From: Myxococcus stipitatus
GTDB taxonomy: Bacteria > Myxococcota > Myxococcia > Myxococcales > Myxococcaceae
Direction of reading: 5' to 3'
Length of the DNA: 64,000 nucleotides
Assembly: GCF_037414475.1 (NCBI RefSeq)
Contig: NZ_CP147913.1
Location: forward strand, 7,004,001 to 7,068,000
The notes beneath the pieces are model-generated. The model was not told where the DNA came from. It did not search any database and worked only from the letters and a program-made list of their open reading frames with translations. Position 1 is the first letter of the stretch. Each line of letters begins with the position of its first letter. Positions 15,829 through 24,301 of the stretch are shown piece by piece. The position numbers and the translations under genes are program-made.

Positions 15829-18591
15829 ATGCTCTTTCAGTCACATGCCTGGCTTCCTCCGCGGCGCGGGAGGTTGACGGCCCTGGTTGTCCTGTTCGCC
15901 TCCTTCCTGGGGGCGTGCACCACCTTGCCCCAGCGTGGGCAGGTGGTGATGCGCGACGTGTCCTTCCCCCTGCGGGACTTCCGTATGCCGTCGGGCTTGC
16001 GCGTGGTGGTGGAGCAGGACGCGCGCGCGCCCATGGTGGCGATGGTCGCCGTGGTGGGCACGGGCGGCTCGAGCGACCCGGTGGGGCAGGAGGGGATGGC
16101 GCATCTGGTGGAGCACCTGGCCTTCCGCTCCCGCCACGAGGGGCGCGCGTCGGTGTGGACGCGCATGGAGGACCTGGGCGCAGGCTACGTCAACGCCATC
16201 ACGAGCCTGGACCACACCGCGTACCAGACGGTGGCGCCCAAGGAGTCGCTGGCCGCGCTGGTGAAGCTGGAAGGTCTGCGCCTGTCCTCGCCGCTCGCGG
16301 GTGTCTCACCGGAGGTCTTCGCGGTGGAGCGCGAGGTGGTCCGCAACGAGCTGCGCGAGAGCAGCGAGGCGGCCTTCACGAAGGATGAAGCCAACGTGAG
16401 GAGCGAGGCCACCTACTCCGCGGAGCCGTCGTATTGGCGGCCCGTCAACGGCACGAATGCGTCGCTGACGTCCATCACGCTCGCGGATGCGCAGCGCTTC
16501 GCGCGTCACCAGTACCGTCCGGACAACATCACCATCGTCATCGCGGGAGACCTGGACCTGGCCGACGTGGAGGGCGTGTTGATGGACAACCTGCCCCGCG
16601 AGTGGGTGCGCGCGGGGGCGCCCCTGACGTTGGAGCCGCGCCTGCCGTCCGCGCCGAGCCTGCTGGAGCCGGAGACGGTGCCGCGACCCGCCTCGCTCAT
16701 GCTCCTGGAGCACGAGTCCACGGTGAACTTTCCGGAGCTCATCATCTCCTGGGTGCTGCCCCGCTCGTTCGACGAGTCCAGCGCCATCCAAGACTTCGTG
16801 CGGATGAACCTGGCGCAGAGCCTGTGGGGGGCGGAGCGCACGGACCCGGACATCGCGGAGATCTCCACGCGGATGGTGTCCGGGACGCGGGCCTCCATGC
16901 TGGTGGTCCGGGTGGCGCTGTTCCAGGCCGACTATCCTCGGAGGACCGCGGAGCGGGTGTTGGACCGGGTCTATTCGACGTGGGCTCAAATGGTCCAGGG
17001 AGGGGGCGTGCTGGCGCAGGAGTCCGACTTCCAGGCCCTGCGGCGCAGCGTCGTGACGGGCATGGTGCTGGAGTCCGAGGACCTCCTGGCGCGCACCACC
17101 CGGCGCGCGGAGTTGACGCACTTCATGCTGGATGCCCGGGCCTATTCGCGCATGCAGAAGGCGCTGATGACCCTGGATGGCGGCAAGCTGACGGACTTCG
17201 CGTACAAGTGGCTCCAGCGCTCGAGCGCACATGTCGTCCTGGTGCGTCCCGGTGGCAGCAGTAGTGCGATGGCGGCGGCGCCCGCGGTGTTGCCCGAGCT
17301 CTCCTCCGAGACGCCCACCGGACACATCACCCCGTCGATGTTGACGGCGTTGTCCTCACCCGTCCGCGAGTTGACGCTCGACAATGGGATGGAGGTGTTG
17401 CTCGTGCCCCGGCCCGGTCTGCCGGTGGTTCGGGTCGGCGGGGTGTTGGAGGGCGGCGCCACGTATGGCGCCAAGCCGGGCGTGGCGGAGATGGCCCGCA
17501 TGGGGGCGTTCCGGGAGTCCTGGTTCGCGGGAGAGCCGAGCCACTGGGGATTGCATCTGAGTGGCGACATGCGCCGGGACCACCTGCGCTTCGAGGTGGC
17601 GGGGACCTCCGGCAACATCGGCAACATGCTGGCGCTGCTGGCCGAGCAGCTCTCCTCCACGCGCACGTCGCATGGGCAGGTGACGTACCTCCAGGAGCAG
17701 GTGGTGCCGTGGCGCAAGGTGGTGGACGCGGAGCCACGGGAGCGGGCGACGCGCGAGCTGATGCGAGCCCTCTACGGGGACCACGTCTACGGGTACGTCG
17801 TGACGGGCGAGGACATGGAGAAGGTGTCGTCCGGGGACGTCGAGCGCTGGATTGCGGACGTGTACCGCCCGGCCAACACCGTGGTGGTCATCTCCGGTGA
17901 GTTCGACGTGCAGACGGTGGAGCCGCTGGTGCGCGAGTTCCTGGGCGGCTGGAAGCGCGGCCCGGCGACGGCGGTGAGTGTGCCCGCCGCGCCCCCGCTC
18001 CCCGCTGCCGCTCCGTTCTCTCCGCTGTCCGTCTCCCGTCCCGGCGCGAGCCAGAGCCGCCTCCAGGTCGCGTGTCGCTTGCCCACGGCCACGCCCGAGG
18101 CGGAGGCGCGCTATGCGCTGATGGCGGAGCTGCTGTCGATGCGGACCTTCGACCAGGTGCGCTCGAAGCAGGGCGCCTCATATGGCTTCAGCGCGCGGGC
18201 CTGGGTGGGGCGCGGCGGCGCGTCCCACCTGCTGGTGGAGGGCGTGGTGGATTCCCAGCGACTGGTGGAGAGCGCCAAGGAGGTCCAGGCCGCGTTCACC
18301 ACCCTGGCCCACAAGATTGACCGGGCGGAGTTGGAGCGGGCCCGCTCACGGCTGCTCGCGAGACAGGCGATGAAATACATCTCCTCGGCGGCGTGGGTGG
18401 AGGGGCTCCTGGCGGCCCGGGTGCGAGGCTTCTCCCCCGAGTCGCTCGCGCGGCGTCCGGCCTATCTCCAGGCGGTGCCGGCGGATGCGCTCGAAGGTGA
18501 GTTCCAGGGGTGTCTGCAGCGGTGGGTGGTGGGAGTGGTCGCCGACGAGGGACAGGTCCGCGCGGCGTTTCGAGCCCTCTCTGCTCCCTAG
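15829..18591 (+). CDS. M16 family zinc metallopeptidase, lipoprotein (copy 2)
   Basis: A 920-residue tandem paralog of the preceding gene, collinear over its whole length and near-identical in many blocks (the segment from GQVVMRDVSFPLRDFRMPSG onward). The lipobox is FLGAC with Cys at residue 30. The zinc motif is HLVEH (His92, Glu95, His96). The second lobe again lacks the motif. Divergence is concentrated in the region between VLMDNLP and LPRSFDE and in the linker around residues 490-500, which suggests different substrate preferences. The ATG at 15829 is chosen because the lipoprotein signal follows; 15796 is an in-frame alternative. It was created by duplication of a ~2.9-kb unit. Confidence 0.9.
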   Translation: MLFQSHAWLPPRRGRLTALVVLFASFLGACTTLPQRGQVVMRDVSFPLRDFRMPSGLRVVVEQDARAPMVAMVAVVGTGGSSDPVGQEGMAHLVEHLAFRSRHEGRASVWTRMEDLGAGYVNAITSLDHTAYQTVAPKESLAALVKLEGLRLSSPLAGVSPEVFAVEREVVRNELRESSEAAFTKDEANVRSEATYSAEPSYWRPVNGTNASLTSITLADAQRFARHQYRPDNITIVIAGDLDLADVEGVLMDNLPREWVRAGAPLTLEPRLPSAPSLLEPETVPRPASLMLLEHESTVNFPELIISWVLPRSFDESSAIQDFVRMNLAQSLWGAERTDPDIAEISTRMVSGTRASMLVVRVALFQADYPRRTAERVLDRVYSTWAQMVQGGGVLAQESDFQALRRSVVTGMVLESEDLLARTTRRAELTHFMLDARAYSRMQKALMTLDGGKLTDFAYKWLQRSSAHVVLVRPGGSSSAMAAAPAVLPELSSETPTGHITPSMLTALSSPVRELTLDNGMEVLLVPRPGLPVVRVGGVLEGGATYGAKPGVAEMARMGAFRESWFAGEPSHWGLHLSGDMRRDHLRFEVAGTSGNIGNMLALLAEQLSSTRTSHGQVTYLQEQVVPWRKVVDAEPRERATRELMRALYGDHVYGYVVTGEDMEKVSSGDVERWIADVYRPANTVVVISGEFDVQTVEPLVREFLGGWKRGPATAVSVPAAPPLPAAAPFSPLSVSRPGASQSRLQVACRLPTATPEAEARYALMAELLSMRTFDQVRSKQGASYGFSARAWVGRGGASHLLVEGVVDSQRLVESAKEVQAAFTTLAHKIDRAELERARSRLLARQAMKYISSAAWVEGLLAARVRGFSPESLARRPAYLQAVPADALEGEFQGCLQRWVVGVVADEGQVRAAFRALSAP

Positions 18592-18679
18592 GCCGTTGGA
18601 AGACGCCGGGTTCACGGGTGAGGTACGGTTCCTGGAACCGACACCGCCCGCGGAGCGTTGGTGGGGTGTGACTTCATCC

Positions 18680-19591
18680 ATGACTTCTTGGTGCGCGAAG
18701 GTGCTGGCCGCCGGTCTGCTGGTCTCATCCGGCGCGCAGGCGCGTTCCGGAACGGGCTTGGGCGCGGATGAGGACACCAAGCCCCGCATCCACGGCACCA
18801 GCGCGGACCCGGACACTCACGAAGCCACCCCCATTGGCGTCGAGGATGACGACGGCGACGATGACGCGTCCGGCGGCGAGAAGCCGTCCCACTCTTCATC
18901 GTCGGACTCCAGTGGCTGTTGCACGGAGCCCCTGGCGCAGCTGGGCGGCGAGGTGGTGGGGAGCCTGCTCGGCGTGATTTTCGCGGGGGCCATCGAGACC
19001 ATCGCCACCTCGGGCACGCACCTGTCGGAAGAGCCCGATGCGAAGGTGGACACCGAGCGCAAGCACGCGGTGCCGCTGTCGTTCCGGATGGGCGCGCAGA
19101 AGGTGTTCCTCCAGGAGAAGGGGCGCGGCACGGACCTGTTCATCGCCTTGGAGGGACGGCGCTTCGGCGTGGAAGGCCACATGGCGATGGTGACGCTGCC
19201 CCCCGATGACGGCGGGACTGGGGATGACGACCTCACGTTGGTGGAGGCCCACCTGACATATGCCTTCCTCGTGCACGAGGCCGTGCGGCTGCGCGCCGAG
19301 GCGGGGGTGAGCACCGCGCGGGCGTCGGATGCCACCTTCGTCGGGCCCAGCCTGGCGCTCGCGGTGGAGGCGTGTGTGGTGGGACCGCTGGACGTGGAGG
19401 CCCGCGCGCAGCTCACGCCGGTGCCCTACCTCCAGGTCGACGCCACGGCGGGGCTCGCGCTGCACCTGGGAGCGCTCGTGTTGCGCGGTGGCTGGCGAGG
19501 CTTGCTCCTGGATGACCTGGGGAGCCTCGACGGCGTGGCCCATCAGGACCGGCTGCACGGCCCGTTCGTGGGCGGCGGACTGACCTTCTAG
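18680..19591 (+). CDS. Exported hypothetical protein with Asp-rich linker
   Basis: A 303-residue protein of unknown function. The signal peptide is MTSWCAKVLAAGLLVSSGAQARS. An Asp/Ser-rich low-complexity region follows (EDDDGDDDASGG at about residue 60), then SGCCTEP and a small glycine-rich hydrophobic helix (GGEVVGSLLGVIFAGAIETIATSG). The C-terminal half alternates hydrophobic and polar residues like beta strands and ends in Phe (GPFVGGGLTF), which fits an outer-membrane barrel or surface protein. The ATG at 18680 is chosen because the signal follows it; the upstream frame is the tail region of the M16 gene. Its stop abuts the stop of the convergent gene exactly (19591/19592). Confidence 0.7.
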   Translation: MTSWCAKVLAAGLLVSSGAQARSGTGLGADEDTKPRIHGTSADPDTHEATPIGVEDDDGDDDASGGEKPSHSSSSDSSGCCTEPLAQLGGEVVGSLLGVIFAGAIETIATSGTHLSEEPDAKVDTERKHAVPLSFRMGAQKVFLQEKGRGTDLFIALEGRRFGVEGHMAMVTLPPDDGGTGDDDLTLVEAHLTYAFLVHEAVRLRAEAGVSTARASDATFVGPSLALAVEACVVGPLDVEARAQLTPVPYLQVDATAGLALHLGALVLRGGWRGLLLDDLGSLDGVAHQDRLHGPFVGGGLTF

Positions 19592-19933
19592 CTAACGGTG
19601 TCCCTTCACCTTCCACCAGAGCATCCCCAGGAAGCCCTCCGGGGGCGGCTCGGGTGGGTGCATGGCTTCATCTTCCTCTTCGTGGGTCCGCGCGGGGGGC
19701 GCGGGCGCACGGCGTGGAGGCGGCGCGGGCAGGGGCTCCGCGCTGTGCAGTCCTCGCGAGGCGCGCTCCAGCGCCTCGGAGAAGGAGCGCCGGGAGGTGT
19801 CATTCCCTTCGATGCGCTCGGGCGCGGAGACGCGCTCCAACGCGCGCACGCGCAGGACGGCGTCGGCGCCTTCGATGCGGCGCAGTCCTCCGACGCGCCC
19901 GATGGGCCCTCGGGGTTTTCGACCGTGACTCAT
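19592..19933 (-). CDS. Small basic/proline-rich hypothetical protein
   Basis: A 113-residue protein of unknown function, last gene of a leftward operon, starting 33 bp after the VIT/vWA gene's stop. The N-terminal half is basic (Arg/Glu-rich), the middle is Pro/Ala-rich with an acidic HEEEDE patch, and the C-terminus is GFLGMLWWKVKGHR. No domain is recognised. Support comes from operon position, codon bias and lack of a better frame. Confidence 0.5.
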   Translation of the reverse strand: MSHGRKPRGPIGRVGGLRRIEGADAVLRVRALERVSAPERIEGNDTSRRSFSEALERASRGLHSAEPLPAPPPRRAPAPPARTHEEEDEAMHPPEPPPEGFLGMLWWKVKGHR

Positions 19934-19966
19934 GACGGCCTCTCGCGGGTGAAGCGGGGGCGGGCC

Positions 19967-22900
19967 TCAGGGCTGTTGCTGGGTGGAGAGGGCGGACTTG
20001 AGCGGGATGAACTCCTCGCGCCGCAAGAGCAGCCGGGCGTCCTGCTTGGGGAGGATGCGCAGTTGGAAGCGCCGTTGATAGGTGTCCTCGGGGGTGAAGA
20101 CACCCTTGTCGCTCACGAGGAGCAGCGCGGTGGGGACGGCGAACTTGGGGGAGCGGTGTCCGTAGAAGTGCACCACGACGTGGTAGGGCCCGGGGGCCAC
20201 CTTGCGTGCGTGGTACAGCTCCGGCCCCAGGCCGTCGGTGATGTCCCAGTAGAGCTGTCCTCCCAGCTGGGTCGTCTTGTTCTGGTAGAAGCAGCGCTCT
20301 CCCGTGGGCTCGATGACCCACAGGTCGATGTCCGTCATGTCCGAGTTCCAGTGGGTGGTGAGCTGGTAGTCGATGGGTGAGCGGCGCATCCTCTCGTAGG
20401 GGCTCGTGTTGATGGACTCGAGCTCCGTGAGGCGCTGTCGCAGCGGGGCGGCGATGGCCTCCGCGCGCGGGTGGCGGAGCAGGGCGGAGAGCAGCCTGCC
20501 GTAGTGGTAGGCCGCGACATGGGTCAGCTCGATGGGGTGTCTCATCCGGCCATGGCCCCGGAAGACGAGCTCGTAGTTGCGCGCGGCCTCGGCGTGGCGC
20601 CCGGCGGCGTCCAGGGCGAGCGCTTCCTCCAGGTAGGCCTGCCCTTCATGGGGACGGTTGAGCCGCACCTGCTCGAACACCTCCGCGGCCGCGGGGTACT
20701 GGCCCAAGGCCAGCAGGCCATAGCCCACCAGTCGCTGGGCCTCGGCGTCCTTGGGCCGCAGCTCGATGGGGGAGGACAACGCTCGCACCGCGCCCCAGGT
20801 GTCTCCGGCGAAGGCGCGCTCGCGGGCGATGCCTTCGTACAGCGTCACGTCGTCGCGGTTCTCCCGGCGGGCCTTGCGGTACGCCAGCTCCGCCGACAGC
20901 CGCGTTTCGCCGCCCGCGTAGGGCTCGTCGCGGAGCGGCTGGCGCTTGAGGAGGGGCGTGAGGGCCTCGCGCTGTTCGGTCAGCGCTCGCACCACGGCGA
21001 GCCCGGACGGTGGCACGCCCCGCATGTCCAGGCCCTGGTGTTCCTCCAGGCGCTGGTCCTGCTCCCTCTTGCGCAAGGTCTCCAGGTCCGTCAGCTCCAC
21101 GCGCTCATCGCGAATGGCGAAGCGCTGGTAGTCCCTCTCGGACTCGAGCACGAGCAGGGACGCACGCGCGTTGGCCAGCCGATAGTGCTGGCTGAGCGCC
21201 ACCACCATCCGGTCCAGCCGCGCGTCATCCATGGCCACCAGCCGCGCCACGAAGAGGTCCGCCCATGCGCGGGGCGCGAAGGTGCTGTCCTCGTTCCGGG
21301 GTAGGGGCACCTCGAGCTTCCGCTCCTCGCCGTTCGCCTGCGTCGCCACCACGAGCCGGGCGGCGCCCGCGTCGGCCAGCCGTCCGGCCACCACCAGCTC
21401 TTGTCCTGGGAAGACCAGGTGCGGACGGCCCGCGATGACCAGGTCCTTCACCTTGGCGCCCGCGACGACGACGCGTGAGAGCACCACCGACGCGGCCCGG
21501 TGCGCTATCGCCGCGGCGTCCACCTGGGAGCCGGAGAGCACCGGCACGCTCCGGCCCCCGCTGGCGCGCGACAGCGCGTCGAACAGGCCCGTGTTCACCG
21601 CCGCTTCGCCAAAACGGTAGGTCACCCAACGCAACGACTCCGCGGTGCCGTGGCGCGAGATGAGCGATTCAATCGTGCTCTCGCCCCAGGTGACGTTGCC
21701 GTCGGACAGCAGGAACGCCGTCACGCGCTCCCCAGGTTTCTCTGGCTTGAGCCACTCCTGGGCGGAGCGGTCCAACTCGGAGAGCATTCCATCCACGTGG
21801 GAGGCACCTTCCAGGTAGACGTGCTCCAACTCGGAGAAGGTCTCCTTGCGCTGGGCGGCGTCGTTGGTCCTCCATCCCGGGCCGTGCAACCACCGGGGCC
21901 GCACGTCGAAGAGGAGCACCGCGTATTGCTTCAGCGAGGTGTCCTTCTCCAGCAGCGCGCGCAGCGTGGCGGCCTGGAGCGCCCACGCGTTTCCATCTTC
22001 CGAGGACAGCGACGTATCCACCACCAGCACGGCTCTCCCAGTGGCGGGTCCTTCTGCTTCCGAGGTCAGCCGCGCTGGCAGGCGGATGCGGGCATGGAAG
22101 GCCTGTCCGTCGAGCCCCGCGTCGTCCTTGCCCACCAGGACATCGGCCTCGGTGTTCTTCGGCGTGAGGGCCACGGACAGCGCCCCGTCCCCCGTCAGCC
22201 TGGGCCAGTCGTACGTCTGCCAGGTGCCCAGCGTCCGAGGCTTGTCCGAGGACTCGGGAGCCGCGAGCACCTCCCTCGTGTGGCGAGGGTCCACGTGGAC
22301 ACGCGCGGACACCCGCAGGTCCTTGCCCGCGCCGGGGGGCAGGGGCCACGTGTAGCGAAGACGCTCGCCGTCATGGAGGAGCGTCTGTTCATAGGCGATG
22401 ACCACGCGCTTGAGTGAGCGCGGCGGCAGTGGGAACACGCGAGCGCTGAAGGTGGATGCCCCCGCCCACTCGAGCAGCGCCGGGTCCACGTTGTCGCGGA
22501 CGATATCCTCGTAGACTTCCCGCGCGCGCTTCTGCTCGACGACGCGAGCCTCCTGCGGGGTCCCCCAGGACACGCCGACCTTGGGATGACTGGGCGGCGC
22601 GGCCGCGACGAGGCGCTCCTGATTGGCGGAGCCGTCACCCAGGGGCGGCAACATGTCCTCGGACTGGAAGAGGGCCTTGGTGTCCGCGGCCACGGCGCCG
22701 GAGTAGAGCGCGAAGCCCGCGACCGACGCGCCCCCGGGGAGCGGATAGTAGAAGGTGCCTTCGAGGTTCCGGTTCGTGTCGTTCTCGAAGAGGTGGTCAA
22801 CCACGGTGCGGGCTCGGGCCCCCTGGATGTAGGTGACCACCCGAATCGCGCGCGTCTTGAGGGGTTGGTAGCGGCCGGACTCGTCCCGGACCAGCACCTT

Positions 22901-23557
22901 GGCTGCTCGTGGCGCGGCCTCCACCTTGGGCAACACGGGCGTGGGGAGGGCGGCCGGGGCCTGTGAAGGCGCCGCGTCCAGGGCCTTCTTCGCGGGAGCG
23001 GCCGCCGTCCCACCGCCGCCAGGTCCCTGGCTCTTGATGATTTGCATGGCCTGACTGCGCCGGTCTTCCTCGGGGGCTCCGGTGGAGGCTGTCGGCCGCG
23101 GTGGAGGACGGCTCGCTGGTGCGGGCGGAGCGGCCATCACGGGCGCCGCGGGCGCTGCTGTCTCCCGGCGGCGGTCGCTGGACTCGTCGAAGTCACCAAA
23201 GTTCCGGAGGGGCCGCTCCTGGGAGTCGGGCGCGCTTCCCTCTCCAGGCTCGCGGTCGAACTCCACTTCTCGCGGGAGCAAGGCCTTGAGGTCTTGTTGG
23301 CTCAGGGACTGGGGTTGCGCCATGGCGTCGCGCAGCGCGACGAGGTCGACCTCGCCAGGGTCGGGAACCCCCGGAGCGCTGGTGGGGGCCTTGAGGCCCG
23401 CCTTGACGAAGTCCTCGGGGGTGATGGCCCGGGGGGCGCCGGGCTCGGGCGACGGGGAGGACTTGGGAGGCGGCTGCGGTGGGGCGGGGCCGCGCTCGCA
23501 GCCCGTGGAGAGAAGGCACATCAGCAGCACTGCCGGAAGAAGGCGCGTGAGGTGCAT
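19967..23557 (-). CDS. VIT-vWA-TPR-DUF2135 lipoprotein
   Basis: A 1196-residue envelope protein (an in-frame GTG at 23566 would add three residues). The lipoprotein signal ends in LLSTGC. A long Pro/Ala-rich disordered region fills the first ~210 residues. The VIT domain follows (RAIRVVTYIQGARARTVV, then NLEGTFYYPLPGGASVAGF), then a von Willebrand A domain with the MIDAS motif DTSLS in RAVLVVDTSLSSEDGN (near residue 505). TPR-like repeats occupy about 890-1020, and a DUF2135 domain (MTDIDLWVIEPTGERCFY) lies near 1080-1160. VIT/vWA proteins are adhesion or scaffold proteins that bind ligands through a metal ion; this architecture recurs in Myxococcota but has no known function. It is the second gene of a three-gene leftward operon. 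Confidence 0.85.
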   Translation of the reverse strand: MHLTRLLPAVLLMCLLSTGCERGPAPPQPPPKSSPSPEPGAPRAITPEDFVKAGLKAPTSAPGVPDPGEVDLVALRDAMAQPQSLSQQDLKALLPREVEFDREPGEGSAPDSQERPLRNFGDFDESSDRRRETAAPAAPVMAAPPAPASRPPPRPTASTGAPEEDRRSQAMQIIKSQGPGGGGTAAAPAKKALDAAPSQAPAALPTPVLPKVEAAPRAAKVLVRDESGRYQPLKTRAIRVVTYIQGARARTVVDHLFENDTNRNLEGTFYYPLPGGASVAGFALYSGAVAADTKALFQSEDMLPPLGDGSANQERLVAAAPPSHPKVGVSWGTPQEARVVEQKRAREVYEDIVRDNVDPALLEWAGASTFSARVFPLPPRSLKRVVIAYEQTLLHDGERLRYTWPLPPGAGKDLRVSARVHVDPRHTREVLAAPESSDKPRTLGTWQTYDWPRLTGDGALSVALTPKNTEADVLVGKDDAGLDGQAFHARIRLPARLTSEAEGPATGRAVLVVDTSLSSEDGNAWALQAATLRALLEKDTSLKQYAVLLFDVRPRWLHGPGWRTNDAAQRKETFSELEHVYLEGASHVDGMLSELDRSAQEWLKPEKPGERVTAFLLSDGNVTWGESTIESLISRHGTAESLRWVTYRFGEAAVNTGLFDALSRASGGRSVPVLSGSQVDAAAIAHRAASVVLSRVVVAGAKVKDLVIAGRPHLVFPGQELVVAGRLADAGAARLVVATQANGEERKLEVPLPRNEDSTFAPRAWADLFVARLVAMDDARLDRMVVALSQHYRLANARASLLVLESERDYQRFAIRDERVELTDLETLRKREQDQRLEEHQGLDMRGVPPSGLAVVRALTEQREALTPLLKRQPLRDEPYAGGETRLSAELAYRKARRENRDDVTLYEGIARERAFAGDTWGAVRALSSPIELRPKDAEAQRLVGYGLLALGQYPAAAEVFEQVRLNRPHEGQAYLEEALALDAAGRHAEAARNYELVFRGHGRMRHPIELTHVAAYHYGRLLSALLRHPRAEAIAAPLRQRLTELESINTSPYERMRRSPIDYQLTTHWNSDMTDIDLWVIEPTGERCFYQNKTTQLGGQLYWDITDGLGPELYHARKVAPGPYHVVVHFYGHRSPKFAVPTALLLVSDKGVFTPEDTYQRRFQLRILPKQDARLLLRREEFIPLKSALSTQQQP

Positions 23558-23616
23558 TCCCAGCACGTTAGCCGAAGACCGAGTTGCAAGTGCACGGCCC
23601 CCCGGCCGTGGAGTCC

Positions 23617-24000
23617 TCAGTCGAGATAGCCCCAGCGGTCCTCCTCGAGGACATAGAAGGGACGCCCGAAGGGAATCATCTCCGTCCAGCCGAGCACGTG
23701 CCGCCCGGGGCTCGTGTCATAGGTGAAGCCGAACACCGGCCCGTCGTACTTCGCCCGTGGAAGCTCGGGCAGGAAGTCGGGGACGAGCTCCTCCAACGTC
23801 TCCGGGAAGTGTCCCTTGCGGGCTTGGAAGGCCTTGCATGCGGCGATGAGGTGCTCGGCGTTGCGCCGGGCCCGCTTGCTCCCCGCGCGGTTGGGGCGCA
23901 GGACGACGAAGGCGGTCATCGCGACGCCCACGGTGGACTGGGTGACTCGCACGGCCGTGTCGCGAAGCCGGCGGAGGGTGTTCCCAAGGGACCTGACCAT
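23617..24000 (-). CDS. Hypothetical protein with pseudopilin-like C-terminal domain
   Basis: A 127-residue protein, first gene of the leftward operon, with a good GGAGGA ribosome site before the ATG at 24000. The segment AEHLIAACKAFQARKGHFP followed by ETLEELVPDFLPELP resembles the soluble part of GspG-type pseudopilins (helix, then the 'YP..L..L.P.YL' pattern). However, the N-terminus is Arg-rich with only a weak hydrophobic stretch (VGVAMTAFVVL), so it is not a standard prepilin. It may be a periplasmic partner of the VIT/vWA lipoprotein encoded 60 bp downstream. The assignment is by resemblance only. Confidence 0.65.
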   Translation of the reverse strand: MVRSLGNTLRRLRDTAVRVTQSTVGVAMTAFVVLRPNRAGSKRARRNAEHLIAACKAFQARKGHFPETLEELVPDFLPELPRAKYDGPVFGFTYDTSPGRHVLGWTEMIPFGRPFYVLEEDRWGYLD

Positions 24001-24069
24001 GCTTCCTCCCACTGGCTCCGCAGCATCGCTCAGCGGCCCTATCTTTCCAGAGGAGGAAAGGAGGCCGTG

Positions 24070-24258
24070 ATGCCAGACATCGACGAAGGCCCTCGCTCGG
24101 GCGGGCCCCAGGAGGACTGGGTGGCGAGTGATTCGGGATATGTGGAAGAGATTCCCGGCCACACGCCGGGGGTGGCGGAGGGAGATGATGAAGACGCGCC
24201 CCACCGGGCCCATCCCTTCCCGGACCCCGACAAGACACCGGGCCGCGCGGAGGGGTGA
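24070..24258 (+). CDS. Small acidic hypothetical protein
   Basis: A 62-residue hydrophilic, acidic, Pro/Gly/Asp-rich protein (MPDIDEGPRSGG...), probably disordered. A very strong ribosome site (AAAGGAGG, 7 bp before the ATG) supports translation. It is divergent from the pseudopilin-like gene and lies 43 bp before the DUF418 gene, so it may be the leader gene of that operon. No family is recognised. Confidence 0.6.
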   Translation: MPDIDEGPRSGGPQEDWVASDSGYVEEIPGHTPGVAEGDDEDAPHRAHPFPDPDKTPGRAEG

Positions 24259-24301
24259 GCGGTGGGTTGACGGGTGGGCGAGCCCGTCGTCTGCTTGATA
24301 C

